Source of the DNA: Allolobophora icterica
Taxonomy: Eukaryota; Annelida; Clitellata; Crassiclitellata; Lumbricidae
Reading direction: 5' to 3'
Length of the DNA stretch: 64,000 bases
NCBI GenBank assembly: GCA_963556255.1
Contig: OY744604.1
Span: 95,116,375-95,180,374, forward strand
Part shown: positions 1-64,000 of the stretch, in pieces
How positions within the stretch are numbered: position 1 is the stretch's first letter
Layout of the letters: each line of letters opens with the position of its first letter
Translations under genes and position numbers: made by a program
Notes under the pieces: model-generated
What the model saw: only the letters and a program-made list of their open reading frames with translations
The model's database searches: none
Told to the model about the DNA's origin: nothing

Positions 1-220
1 GCAACAACTTGGCGTTTTGAAGACCTGGTTTGATATAGGCCTAGCGCAAGTGGCGGCTGGTCTCCCTGACTTTAGCATTTTTGTGATTTTAATTACGTTT
101 AGGACCTACATCACTACAAGATACTTTTAAGCCAGTTGTGTCGCGAAGAGCTTACTTGAAAAGAGACTGTAAATATTATTTAGAATTAATTTTCAACATT
201 GTGTTCAGTCGTTTCTCAAC

Positions 221-281
<61 letters not shown>

Positions 282-287
282 TTTTTT

Positions 288-313
288 CCCCGAGGTACAT
301 ATAATCCCTCGGG
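288..313 (-). repeat. Terminal hairpin motif next to a TAA array, copy 1
   Basis: CCCGAGG, a short loop, then CCTCGGG, directly following a T-run and (ATT)n. On the minus strand this reads hairpin, A-run, (TAA)n, a retroposon-like 3' end. Related copies lie at 416-443, 1645-1672, 11622-11646, 11828-11852, 40529-40556 and 54528-54555. Confidence 0.7.
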
Positions 314-367
314 AGTCAGATACTAAGCAAGTGGAAATTAATCTCTGGAGTGACCGTCTTTGTCGAG

Positions 368-403
<36 letters not shown>

Positions 404-415
404 TATTTATTTTTT

Positions 416-443
416 GCCCTGAGGTACTTCATTCCCTCAGGGA
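416..443 (-). repeat. Terminal hairpin motif, copy 2
   Basis: CCCTGAGG ... CCTCAGGG forms a perfect 8-bp stem. Its sequence differs from copy 1 by changes on both arms that keep pairing. It follows an (ATT)n/T-run block. Confidence 0.7.
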
Positions 444-493
444 CTTAGAGATTACGTGTGTTATTTTTCTGGAACGGTTATTCCTCGTATTCC

Positions 494-593
<100 letters not shown>

Positions 594-769
594 CATTATT
601 GTCATCATTATTAGGTCTATCATTACTCTATTTATAATAATTATCATTGTTATTATTATTATTATTATTATCATCATCATCATCATTATCATCGTCATCG
701 TCAACAGCATCATCATCATTACATCACGTTTGATAACTAATTATATTAAGATACTGTGACTGTTTACAG

Positions 770-14547
<13,778 letters not shown>

Positions 14548-15125
14548 AAAGAACTAATATACAATACAATACTATACAGCGGTTATAAGGTGCCACTTAC
14601 GCCTGTAGTGACGAACAGCGTATTGCATAGTGCAGTCATTACCAATCCAAAGAAGAGCGTCGTTAGACATGACACCACAACTAACTCACATATATTTTCT
14701 CGTGATGACAATTTTAAGGAGTGATATTTAATCTTAGCCAAGTGTAAGCTAACCTAATCTAATGTTCGTTGTCGTTATTACAATTTGTTTAATGAAAATC
14801 AATAGGAAATAGTTAATATTAATGAAAGCCTTAACTTGTTCGGGCTCTGATTGTTCGTTTCTGAAACATTTTAACAGTCCGTATCATTCGATTATGACAA
14901 TCAAATCATCGTGTAAGTTTTTAAGTTTAGGGCCTAGTTGCATCAAAACAGTTTTTCAACGTGTCAAGAATTCAAGAATTCCCACTCTGATCCTATTTCG
15001 CCTTCCATTCTTCCTCTTCCTAAAGAACCTCCCCCAGCTGTTCCTCTGCCTTCCCCTCTCCCTGGCAAGCCGGGAGCAGTTCGCACTTGTATTTCCACTT
15101 GGTATCTTTGGACAACCCGTCTGAT
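14548..15125 (+). other. Sequence downstream of the VWDE-like stop codon
   Basis: Probable 3' UTR and flank. No clear AATAAA was seen within 300 bp of the stop; the first clear one is in the SINE at about 15142. Confidence 0.4.
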
Positions 15126-15422
15126 ACGACGCAGCGCTCGTGAATAAATTGGTGCCCTATGCTTAGCTATTGAGTAGCGCTTAATGAATTTGGAGTCTAT
15201 GATTACAGTAACGATAATGATTATGATGAGTTCTCTGCCCGACGGCAGGTCCATTGGCTTTATGCCACCCGGGCATGATGTGATTTGAAGTGATTCCCCT
15301 TTGCCTTCCTCACAGACAATTCTGGCAGAGCAACTTGTCCAAAGTGGATTGAAGTAGATTCGAACCTGCGACCCTCCAGTTATAAGGCACAGAACATATT
15401 GCTACACCACCGCGTCCCATAA
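15126..15422 (-). mobile_element. tRNA-derived SINE, minus strand
   Basis: On the minus strand it starts atgggacgcggtggtgtagc (A box) and has gcaggttcgaatctacttc (B box). Its far end (ttaatgaatttggagtctatgattac on the plus strand) is shared with 24770-24850. Confidence 0.75.
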
Positions 15423-15809
15423 CGATACATACTTCCATGCAAATATTATAATACATTTATAGCCTAATATTATATTCAACCGAGTCTATTTCAGTTGTTG
15501 TACAATACAGGTCGTCTATTAAAGTACCAACAGCCCATAGTTGTGAGTCAAGTAGGTCACAAATATATACAACAGAGACCAAAGAATCTGATAAATACAC
15601 CCACGATCGTATATTCAGACATCCTTACGTCAAGTTGGTATAGTACAGTTGTTCCTCGCATGATTGATTCCGTCACGGTGTCTATAAATATCTACTTCCG
15701 TCGGAAGCTTTGGATACCTGTCGTGCTTATTCATGCGTGACGCACGGTGGAAGCCTCCGTACACATGCGGGTCAGTTGCAGCAATGACACAGAGCAGAGA
15801 TCAATCCGA

Positions 15810-16770
15810 TTTAGTGTATGGTTCAATATGATTCAGTGTATGTTCAATCTGATTTAATGCATGTTCAATCTGATTCAGTGTATGTTCAATCTGATTCAGT
15901 GTATGTTCAATCTGATTCAGTGTATGTTCAATCTGATTCAGTGTATGGTTCAATCCGATTTAGTGTATGGTTCAATCTGATTTAGTGTATGTTCAATCTG
16001 ATTCAGTGTATGTTCAATCTGATTCAGTGTATGTTCAATCCGATTCAGTATATGTTCAATCTGATTCAGTGTACGGTTCAATCTGATTCAGTGTATGTTC
16101 AATCCGATTCAGTGTACGGTTCAATCTGATTCAGTGTATGTTCAATCTGATTCAGTGTACGGTTCAATCTGATTCAGTGTATGTTCAATCTGATTCAGTG
16201 TATGTTCAATCTGATTCAGTGTATGTTCAATCCGATTCAGTGTATGTTCAAACTGATTCAGTGTATGTTCAATCTGATTCAGTGTATGTTCAATCCGATT
16301 CAGTGTACGGTTCAATCTGATTCAGTGTATGTTCAATCTGATTCAGTGTATGTTCAATCCGATTCAGTGTACGGTTCAATCTGATTCAGTGTATGTTCAA
16401 TCTGATTCAGTGTATGTTCAATCCGATTCAGTGTACGGTTCAATCTGATTCAGTGTACGGTTCAATCTGATTCAGTGTACGGTTCAATCTGATTCAGTGT
16501 ATGTTCAATCCGATTCAGTGTACGGTTCAATCTGATTCAGTGTATGTTCAATCTGATTAAGTGTACGGTTCAATCTGATTCAGTGTATGTTCAATCTGAT
16601 TCAGTGTATGTTCAATCTGATTCAGTGTATGTTCAATCCGATTCAGTGTACGGTTCAATCTGATTCAGTGTATGTTCAATCTGATTCAGTGTATGTTCAA
16701 TCTGATTCAGTGTATGTTCAATCTGATTCAGTGTACGGTTCAATCTGATTCAGTGTATGTTCAATCTGAT
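15810..16770 (+). repeat. 21/22-bp minisatellite
   Basis: About 44 copies of TGTTCAATCTGATTCAGTGTA, with 22-bp variants (CGGTTCAA...) and a C/T variant (CAATCCGATT). It lies about 1.3 kb downstream of gene 1. Confidence 0.97.
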
Positions 16771-16774
16771 TCAG

Positions 16775-18265
16775 TTTTTCCTGTCGTAAATAAGGTCAAA
16801 CACCTCGTGCAGTTGTTGTCAATGATTTAGTCTTATCGGAGCAAAACAAGAATTCAGCGTCGACAGTTTGAGTGATCGTTGCATACCCAGTTCCGGCTGT
16901 TACACAGTCATCTGTAAAACTGTAAACATATCAACGTAAACATGCAGAGTAATAACCTTTTCGACATGGAGCCCATATAAGACCCATGTTCTCATGTGGG
17001 ACACACATATAGCCCATGTTGGTCCCAAGAGCCTGTAAACATGCTTAGTAATAGTGTAGGTCTATGCCTAGTAGTTAGGCCTGCCGCCTACACGTTACAA
17101 CCAGTGTAGTCAAAAACGGTAGGCTATGTACCAATGGGGATGAAAGTAATCGAAACTACATTTCTTCAAATTAAATTAAATTAAATTTAAATTAAACTAA
17201 ATTAAATCGAATAGAATGCAATTAAATAAAACTACATGTGTCATTGCTTGCGTCATATTATTGCCGCCTGCTTTTCTCTATGGAAGACGAACCTGTGTTC
17301 GGCCGATGACAAAACATCCATTCACTCACGCCACCTACCAGTCGCTGTACAAACTGCCGCCGGCAAAACGCCCTCTGCCGTCAGCCTATGCGCGATTCAC
17401 CATTATTGTCAATATCAGAACGTGTGTGTGTGTAGGTTTGTGCGTGCGTGTGTTTATGTATGTAGGCGTGTGCTTGAGTACGTGTCTGCGTATGTGTTTG
17501 TGAGCCCAGGTTAGTCTCTGAGTGTGCGTGCGCGCATCACGCAATCCTGCCATACGTCTTCTGTTGACCGGGCGTTCGTTCGCGCTTATACGGTAATGTT
17601 ATTACTCACGCGAAGCACACCTGTACATAATGGGACCGAGTTATGCGTACCTCTGTCTGTGTGTATCTTCTATATGTGGGCATTGCCTCTTAGAAGATCG
17701 AATGGCCGGTTGTTTGGGCCACATAGTCAGTCGCAACATTCCTGTTAGAGTGTTAGGATCGAGCATGGAGTATACATTATAACCGCATACCTCACAAGAA
17801 GAAGACGCTGTGGATGTAGTAACACACACGACGGATTGTCTGAAGCGAAAATCAAGCGATACCTGGATGTATTACTGGTGACCTCATTAACTGTTCGTCG
17901 ATATTAAAATATAAACCGTTAATGGTTTTGGTTGTGAACGCCTGTACGCTCGTTCAGTAGTGTTTTCGTCGCATTTCGGATTACTATTGGCCAATGTTGA
18001 AGGTAACTGATACGATTTACGATTACGATTGGTATGAGTAATATTGCGTACAGCTGGTAAAGTACAATGTAAGTGCTTTTAATTAACTTGGCAGAGGCTA
18101 TGTCCGCCTGTTTTTTATTCTTAAGTTAATTTATATAGCCATACTCTAGTAAATGTTTACATTTAAAACAGAATGTCATTAATAAGCGAAGAAGTGCAAA
18201 GAAAACTAGAAGAGTAACTACCAGTCATCAGAAGGATACATTCTCACTATGGTTTAATGACAATT
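16775..18265 (+). other. Intergenic sequence
   Basis: A short ttaaattaaattaaa tract lies at about 17165-17205 and GT-rich sequence at about 17425-17525. No gene is supported. Confidence 0.5.
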
Positions 18266-18269
18266 AAGT

Positions 18270-18660
18270 TTCCCCTCAGCTGTCTTCACATAGTTAATCC
18301 CGTCCAGGTCCTTATGTTCTCAATCCAGTCTGTGCTCGGTCTTCCACCGTTCCACGTGCTTGCTATCCAGATGCGGTACCGTGCATTTGTTTCTGTCCTC
18401 GGACAGTCTCCATGTCTCCTCATAACATGACCAAAGTAGGTCAACTTCCTTGACTTAATGTAACCTAGCAGTTGACGTTCCATGACGGTTTATTGAAGAA
18501 CCCGAACCCATTCGTTGGTTTGCCTCGCCTAGGCCTATCTGCCTGAGTCCCTTCTCTTGAAATCCATTTATCCTCATTTCATTACTTTTCGTATCTGTGA
18601 ATAACATTATCAAATCATGCAGAGCTAAAGCGTCACGTAGGCATACCACCTTTGAGCACA
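18270..18660 (-). mobile_element. Non-LTR retrotransposon fragment (reverse transcriptase C-terminus)
   Basis: The minus-strand frame at 18286-18483 reads RQLLGYIKSRKLTYFGHVMR, then WNGGRPSTDWIENIRTWTGL. The R-K-L-x-F-GHVxR ... GRPxxxWxxNIxxWTGL pattern is typical of the C-terminus of LINE ORF2 proteins. Only the last ~65 codons remain. Confidence 0.85.
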
Positions 18661-18811
18661 CTCAGTGCACCAATAGGTCCTACATTCAGATTAATAAGAA
18701 CAAGCAGATAAATTATTGATTGGGTGGCTGGATGAACGAGGGTTTCCTCAGAATCAAGAGGTTGGGTAATAGGAGCGTAGTGTCCGCATTCGCTACAAAT
18801 TTCCTTCACAG

Positions 18812-18885
<74 letters not shown>

Positions 18886-19147
18886 CTTCGTTTAATATCT
18901 TCAAACTGACAATTACGCAGTATGATTACAAATCAGTATGAACTGATGATCACAAGTTATTACTGTAACAGGAGTCGAATTTTAACTGTATACGGCAGCC
19001 TTGCAAGGCGCACATCACGTCCTACATCTCATTTTCACAAACGCGCAATCTCGCGAATGATAGGCTGAGTGGACCTTGGGAGGGTTACGGGAGGCGATCC
19101 CGCTACCTACTGCACTTCACGCCAGATATGTTACCACTACTCTATGG
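18812..19147 (-). mobile_element. Dispersed repeat with TAA array, copy 2
   Basis: (TAA)n at 18812-18887, then about 260 bp matching 5214-5475 (differences include an inserted tgta near 18964). Confidence 0.8.
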
Positions 19148-19149
19148 AC

Positions 19150-22100
19150 CATATGTCGGTACTTACAAAAGCCACCACGAATCCACGATACCTAGTCGAA
19201 CAAGGTCGGTCTAGATTGAATAGTTTATTCGTTTGCCACCATCCGACCGCTTCAATTATCCATGGACTTTGTTAGCAGCTTGGTCTGACAAAAGTGGACA
19301 TATTAGTAGACACAGCTGTCTAGCATAGCCTGCATAGGCATAATTTGTGGGAGGTACGCGGGGTACCCGTAACCCCCACTTTTTGACTTGGGGGTAAGCC
19401 TACCGTACCCCACTTTTTGAACAATGCCAATCAATATTTTATTATTGTCCCTTCCCAGAGATCGCAGCCTCCGCCTTGCCTCGTGTGTGTAAGAAATTGT
19501 AACCCCCCGCTTTTTAGACCAAAGTTACGCCCCAGCTGTCTAGTCTAGTTAACAGTAGACACAGTTGTCTATTATAGCCTGGTCCTAAACGAACATGTTA
19601 ACTGTGACCTGCAGCTAGACATGTTTATGCCTCAATAAAAAGATGGCTTTCTCGTGGAGTGGAACAATCTTTCATTGAATTGACCGGAGTTCCTGTGTTT
19701 TGTCTAACCACAGTTAGCGATTGGTTTGATCACGTAGATCACTTCTTAGTAGCGTCTCAAAAGGTGCAATTTAAAAGCTTATACAGCTTTCATGCATACA
19801 TACATAATATGATAATTTATGTCCTTAGATGCATACATAGGGGGGGGGCCACATAGGTACATAGGCCTACATGTTATAATGCATAGGAGCATTATTCCGA
19901 GAATAGGCCTATAGTGCCTACTGCATATATATGATACATAATGCATACCGTGCACACACTGTTGTTTGGCTATAAAGACAGACACGATCTGTTCTCTTTC
20001 TTTTATATCTACTGATCGTATTGTATCTTTATTGTTGCACATGATAGACAGTATTTTTAGGAGACCCAAACCAGTCCACACCTCCTCACTCTTTCCCTCG
20101 TCGTCCAACCACACAGCGGGTATCAAATGATGCGAAGAATCAGTCACACGTTGACAGCCATCACCCCCGTCTAGAACTGCCATTTAAAGGGTAAAGGTCA
20201 AAGGTTAACATCATGCGACCTCTACAATGCTCAACATGGTAGGCCTATCTGATGTCATTCACAAATTCAATGCAGAGTGAATGCCATAGGCTAGGCGTAG
20301 ACTCTGGGGGTGGGGCAGCCGGGGCACGTTCCCCCAGTAATTGAGGTCGACTGTACATTCAATGCAACACGTGTAGAATAAAGAACCAAGCCCCACCCCC
20401 ATTATTTTGGACAAGTTTACGGCAGTGGTGAACGCCATAGCAAAGCTTATGGTAGGCCTATCGTCAGAATGACGTTGGTCAACATTTTAACATAAAAGTG
20501 CATTTTAGTGCGTGAAGATCTATAGTCTGGTATGGCCAACATTTCAATGTTAAAATGGCTAAGAAATGCATCGAAATATATTGCATAAAATTTAAATCTC
20601 ATGCAACTTTAAGGAGGACCACACACCGATCCGATCCCTCTGGCCAGTCGGATAGGACTAGGCCCTAGTTCGATATAGGCTACGGTCGCCTGTAGATTCG
20701 TCTACTGCGAACACAATGGACATAGGGCCTACTTTCTGGTCTGACGATCAGTGGACGTCTTGTGAATTAAATTCTGACGACGCAGTAAACGATAGAATCA
20801 ATTGATTATCTTGACCTGAAAAGTACCAGACCTAGGTCTAAATGGGATGTCTAAATTTAGCCTCTGCGTCACAGGATGAACAAAATCCAACGAAATTATC
20901 ACGAACTGATCATTAGCAATAAAATATGATAGAGGTCTACTGACTGGTGTACATTCAATAGGCCTATGTGCGATGTGTTGCTGAAGGCAGTGGAGGTGAA
21001 GGACGTGGAATAGGAAAATATTCAAGCAGAGAAGAATTTGAAGCAGTGTGATCTACTTTGGCTCCTGTAGCCTACAAATCGCTCCTTTATAAGGTTATCG
21101 TAGGCCTAATTGTTATCGCCAAACTTCTAAAGCGCCACTCGAAGGCCAAGCCTATTCAAGAGCGCTAAAGACCCTATTTCAAACAAAATGGATGATAATG
21201 CCTATTATAATTAGATAATTACTTATACTTTAGCATACGTTAAGATTCAAATATTAACTGGTATTCAATTGCAAATGCAACATTGAATCGATTTCTTTTT
21301 CCCACGGAACATCCTACGACCATGAACCAACTAAGTAATCGTTTTATTATCGAATAGCGAATCGGTTATTTTTTAATTTGCCCACCGCTCAATTAGTGAG
21401 AGCAGACGCGTTAAGATTCAGCAGTGTTTTAATTATTTTTTCCTGTTTCCAAGTTTTGGATAACAAACAAATACATAATGTAGGAGCACTTCTTTAAGTT
21501 TATTTCACGGTATGACAGTAGATGTTTTGTTTTGAAAATCGCGCTGTTTTATAGCTGTTCGATGTGATCGCAGTCTCGCTCCGCCCAATTTTTATATGGC
21601 TGTATTCTGAATGCCCGCTGAGTTTAATAGAGCACCGCTCGCCATTTTTTACATCACAGGATTACTAAATAATAACTCGTAGTTAGAGTGTTAGGTTGAC
21701 TCATTCGGCCTACCAGTTGTGTGGGTCCCGTAGGGGAGGTGTCTATTTCTTGTGCTGTAACGCTCTTATGACAAGTTTCCAGCGGCCTGATCTTAATATA
21801 TGACCATTCTCCTCAAGCGGTGCTTACCTGTCACAGAGTGCACCGTAACGTCCTTAAGGTCTACCGTATATGCGTTGTTTTGGAGACCAGTTATGCGGAA
21901 AAGATGTAGAATGTGGACTGAGTAATTTAATCTGTTCTTGACACCACGTGCATACATATAAGAGCTTTAAACTTGTTTGCCATTTGGACAAGTTCCAGAA
22001 GCAAGTATAATACCACATTCTGGATAATTTACAAATCTGAATGATCAAAAAATATCAGTTAAATTATATTTAGTAGTAATAGTAGTAGACTTTATAATAA

Positions 22101-22285
22101 CTACAGTTAAATAACAGAGTATCATTAGGCCTCTATTATTTAATCAGCCAATCTGTAAAGAAACCAATCTCAAATTTAGTAATCTGAACTAAAATGTTGA
22201 ACTTTTTTTAGTGTTTTTACCAATGCAGCCACTAATGCTTATATGCATAAAGTTACTCTTGTGCATATGGCCCGTTTGCAGTGTG
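19150..22285 (+). other. Intergenic sequence
   Basis: No gene is supported. The sequence is rich in TAGGCCTA words. A short G/C-richer stretch with cgcgctg, cgctccgccc and caccgctcgcc lies at 21540-21640; a promoter there is possible but not shown. Confidence 0.4.
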
Positions 22286-22287
22286 AT

Positions 22288-22617
22288 CTATTTATAAGTA
22301 AGGCATAAAACATAAGGAGAAGTAGGAAAAGAAGAGCAGTCTCTTAAGCTACCCCTGATGCAACCCTGGGTGTGAAGTGTTAGTGACTTCAGTTTCGTAG
22401 CCTCGGCATATGAGGGCAGGTGGCCAGTCCTGTCCGTTGCTGTCTCATCTGTCCACTGACAGTGTGTGGTCAGTGTACTCCTTAAAGCTGAGTTGACTAG
22501 GGGGCACATTCAGAGCCCAAATCTTGAACCAAGATTCTACCATAACAGGGATTTTAACCCCCAACCTTTTGATTGACAGTCCAGCATGCTAACCACTACA
22601 CTGTCGAGCACCCCTTA
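22288..22617 (-). mobile_element. tRNA-derived SINE-like repeat, minus strand
   Basis: On the minus strand it starts near ggtgctcgacagtgtagtgg, ttagcatgctgg (A box) and has ggttgggggttaaaatccc (B box). Confidence 0.65.
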
Positions 22618-22949
22618 AGACATATGTGAATAATATTTTATTAGGTGACATTTGTTGTCCCATGAGAGCCATTGTCACGTGACGTGTCCACAGGACATTT
22701 TCGTTTCTGACTCACTTTTCTCAAGGGTGACTCGTGCTTTTTTGTAAAAGAAGAATTATTTAGAATTTAGGCCTGAGGTGGTATACAGCTGTAGGATGAC
22801 TGTAGCCCAGGCAGTTCCATTTATGTCCTCTGAGTAACCTCTTACTTTCACCTGGCATGACTTTTGATTGTCGTAGAGCAGTGGTGACAAAGTAATTTTT
22901 ATTTCAATCATGGCTATATTTTATTAAAATTAGAAAAGAGGACTGTAAT

Positions 22950-23145
22950 GATGATTAAGATGAATTTAAATATTAATATGATTATTATAATGTTAAATAA
23001 TGAATATTCATATGAATATTGTATTGTTAATGAATATTCATTTGAAAATTACAATGTTAATAAGAATTCATATGAATATTATAATATTAATCAATATTCA
23101 TATGAATATTATAATGTTAATCGATATTCATTTGAATATTTTCAT
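22950..23145 (+). repeat. 36-bp AT-rich minisatellite
   Basis: About five copies of an aatattcatatgaatatt palindrome plus ataatgttaatc. The 36-bp period keeps one frame open (NQYSYEYYNVN), which explains the 98-codon ORF here. Confidence 0.85.
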
Positions 23146-23149
23146 TTGC

Positions 23150-25897
23150 AATCTGACTGCGTAGATGGTTACATGCCAGAGTTGAATGTTTGGCAAAAGA
23201 CCAAGGGGTCCAAAACTAAAATAACGTTTACCGTAATTTCCTAATGCATCGATCGATTGACTTGGAAGTTGCCAGCATTGGTTTGTTGGCTGCCCTCTGG
23301 GTACAGCAGATTGCTAATTGGGCCAATTCCGATGAATATTGCATGCAGTGTCTGCAGGCAAAGATGTCCTTCTGACACGACCCTATTCGACTGACACTTC
23401 TCATGAAGTCGTTTGGTACATTTTGGGTGTCTGTTTGGCCTTTACTATTTTGTATTGTGTGGTGTTTCAATTTGCATAGTACGTCATGCAGAACAAACTA
23501 ACTGTGTGTATCTTTCTGTGTGAATACAACCAGTAAATATTGTTAAGAGTGGGTTTTTCGATTCATCTCTTGGATATCTGATAGCTAGCTTTCTGCCAAT
23601 ATTTTTACCCTCTGGTTTAAATTTTTTGTTGGCATGTAGGCCTACTCAGAAAACTGTATAAACTTGGTGGTAATACTGATGAAAATTTAAACCATTTGCT
23701 AGAGAATGTTAGTGGATAGTTATATTTTCTTTATTGTTATTATAAGAGTTAGTTAAACAGGTAAAAGTTGAAAAATTCTACTTGTGTGCAGTTTTGGGTT
23801 AAATTCTTTGTGTTTTGGTGGCACATCCTACAGCTCTATTTTTTAAACACTTATGATTGTTGAGTTAAACACTTATGATTGTTGAGTGATTGCTCAAGAG
23901 ATTGTTAACTGATTGAAGAATGATTGGGCAGATGAGTGATGAATTCTAATGTTTGCATTTTTTTAAAATTTGTTCAGTTTATAATTAATATTTATAACTA
24001 TTTACCAAGAGGCCTTATGTGATTTATAGGAATTTCAAACATACAAACGGTAGGTCTGGTTTGAGGGCTTATATTGTTACTGTGGTCAGTGATTCCCACT
24101 TGCCCTGTGTCTAATGAGTTTCTTCACCACCCCTCCTGGGAGTTAATTGATATCAGTTTTATTGCTGACCAAGGGCAATCTTCTCTTGATAAGTCTCCGA
24201 ATATGTCCAAGGGCCACAGTGACCCTCTTCCAACCACAGGGTAACCACACAAAGGGTTGTCTATTTAACCTCTGGGGTTTGTCCATTATAAAGCAGTTGT
24301 CTGTTAATGGGTTAGGCATATATCATTTGTTAGTATACTGGAAACACCATCTGTGGGAGTCACAGAACCCCTCATAAGAAAGTTGTGTTATAATGAAGTC
24401 ATTTTCTAACTACCTTTGGGGTCCGTGTCACCAAAGACCATCAGACATGCATGTTATCTGCGAGTGTACAGTAACTGTAAAGACTTTCTGTGTACTTTTG
24501 TATGTGCAAATGCAATGGTTAGCATTTGTGTGTGTATGTATCTGCTTCGTCAATCTAGTGCCCTTCTCCATAGCTTTGAAGTTTCTACTTCTCTTGGTGT
24601 TCATTGGGTGAAGAGCAACCTCAGCATTCGGGTCCATGTCTGCCTTGCCGTCCTAGAGGTCTCTTCCCAAAACGTTGTTGGCCTGAAATCAAGGCCTAGA
24701 GCGCCTCTGCATGGTCTTGCCTGCCATCGCATCTTGCAAAGTGCCCAACAACTGGAGTCTTCCGGTGCTCATGAATAAGCTGGTACCCTGTGCTTGCATT
24801 TCAAGTGGCACTTTAGAAGTTTGGAGTTTACGATTACGATTCTTATTTCAATCATCTCTTAGATCTGATGTGCCTGTGTTTTTCTGCAATTGGTTATGTG
24901 CACACATATGGTGTTCACATGATTCTCCACATCCAGCTTCTTCTCTATAGTCAAGATCCTGACTCCTTATAGAACAGTGAGCGTGTAAGTGGGGGATGTG
25001 AGCTGCTTCCTTGTTCACACTCCAGATGAGTATATGCATCTATCCATTTATATAGTGCATTTTAAGGAACCTCTCGCAGATGCGTATGTGTGTATGGATG
25101 TGCCTGACGAATTAGCAGTTCTTTGAAGGAGGTACATTGTTGCATAATGCTGTATGATTTGGAGAACTTAATGTATTCAATGACCTCCTGGCTGCATACT
25201 AAATCGTGGTTGTGACATATTGGATGACCTGACTGCATGTTAAGTAAGAGATTTGATACATTGGTTATTTACAGGAAACTTTGGAACAGAGAGATCCATG
25301 TATTTATATCTGATCAGTATTAATGCTTATATGGCATTTTTATTTATATAAAATTATACATGCATACTACAAAATCTTGACTCCCTATTTGTCCTCTTTG
25401 CTGTGTCTCAGGGCTCTGTCAAAGGTTGATTCTGTCATCTGTTATATTTTAGAAAAATATTCTAATAAGCTTTGTAGTGCTGCTGTAAAAATACTTGCTG
25501 CATCAACTGATGGTTTCACTTTTTAGTAAAAAGAATAGGCAAGTCACAATCCTCGTTTTCCAAGCAGAACTTAGCAATGCATTCCTTGAAGATTTTGAAA
25601 CAGTGTAAGTTCACAACGTGGTGTGGAAACTTGCTTTTGTGTTAGGCCTTGTCTCCTTGTCTTCTTCCAGCATTCACTTGCTTGAGGTTGCCATAAAAGT
25701 TAGACTACTTTCCCTTCTATCGTTGATTCAGATACTTATCCCCTGAAATCTCCCTTCCATCTACATCTAGTATGTTGAGTATTATCAGTTCTTGTTGTGT
25801 CTAGAGATTGCAATTTTATGCTTACTGTATGGAGTGTTCTGAAACTTAATCTGTATTATGCTGTAATCTATAATTCATATATTTTTGTACGTGTTAG
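23150..25897 (+). other. Sequence upstream of the first visible spectraplakin exon
   Basis: No CH-domain or proximal plakin exon was recognised. A SINE 3' end lies at about 24765-24850 and a degraded atatagtgca hairpin end at about 25040-25080. Confidence 0.45.
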
Positions 25898-63910
<38,013 letters not shown>

Positions 63911-64000
63911 GTACAGTTAATTGTATACTTATTTCAAATATTATTCATTTCTTTATAATTACTTTGTATGATTATTTCAAATAAATTTTATTGTCCACAC

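Noticed and set aside
15810..16770. Array resembling a CRISPR locus
   Set aside because: Units are contiguous with no unique spacers, and the DNA is from an animal genome.
22948..23244. 98-codon ORF with NEYSYEY repeats
   Set aside because: It is explained by a 36-bp AT-rich palindromic minisatellite; no splice signals or homologue recognised.
24416..24778. 120-codon ORF upstream of the spectraplakin exons
   Set aside because: No recognisable domain; partly overlaps a SINE 3' end, with other ORFs of similar length in neighbouring frames.

Overview
The window is animal (metazoan) genomic DNA: short exons joined by canonical GT-AG introns, metazoan multidomain proteins, tRNA-derived SINEs, non-LTR retrotransposon remnants and very many microsatellites. 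The protein families and the style of repeats (TAGGCCTA-type words, SINE/LINE tails ending in (TAA)n or (GAAT)n) suggest a marine invertebrate. An invertebrate deuterostome such as an echinoderm or hemichordate is favoured, but the species cannot be fixed from sequence alone.

Two protein-coding genes are supported, both on the + strand. Gene 1 (about 770-14547, 5' end outside the window) encodes a secreted von Willebrand factor D / EGF (VWDE-like) protein. Its reconstructed exons run through a Ser/Thr/Asn-rich N-terminal region, a VWD domain, a VWDE-type connecting region with an RRKR furin-like site, an EGF module and a Cys-rich segment. A 21-nt microexon then leads to a single large terminal exon encoding what reads as three tandem C1q/TNF-like modules. 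From 2799 to 14547 all exon phases agree and give about 1,149 residues; the exon joins before 2799 are less certain.

Gene 2 (25898-63910, both ends open) is a spectraplakin (MACF1/dystonin/Shot family). Thirty-nine exons join in one frame with no phase conflict, giving about 3,228 codons: the distal plakin domain with its SH3, one 2.4-kb exon of about 17 plectin-type repeats, a spectrin-repeat rod of about 1,830 residues, two EF-hands (the first with a damaged loop), a GAS2 domain and the start of the C-terminal tail. The product would link the cytoskeleton to microtubules. No actin-binding (CH) or proximal plakin exons were found in the 11.3 kb between gene 1 and the first exon seen.

The rest is repeats. 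Notable are a MIR-like tRNA-SINE family, a related SINE family with a (TACAAT)n tail, a terminal hairpin (CCGAGG...CCTCGG) next to many TAA arrays, LINE 3' fragments, a ~1.1-kb element built of alternating DNA hairpins, and several minisatellites. Three of these have possible effects on splicing: a 53-bp tandem duplication of a 5' splice site (3848-4054), a 30-bp array of 3' splice-site look-alikes (47035-47887), and a ~470-bp (GAT)n block directly upstream of an acceptor (55155-55623).
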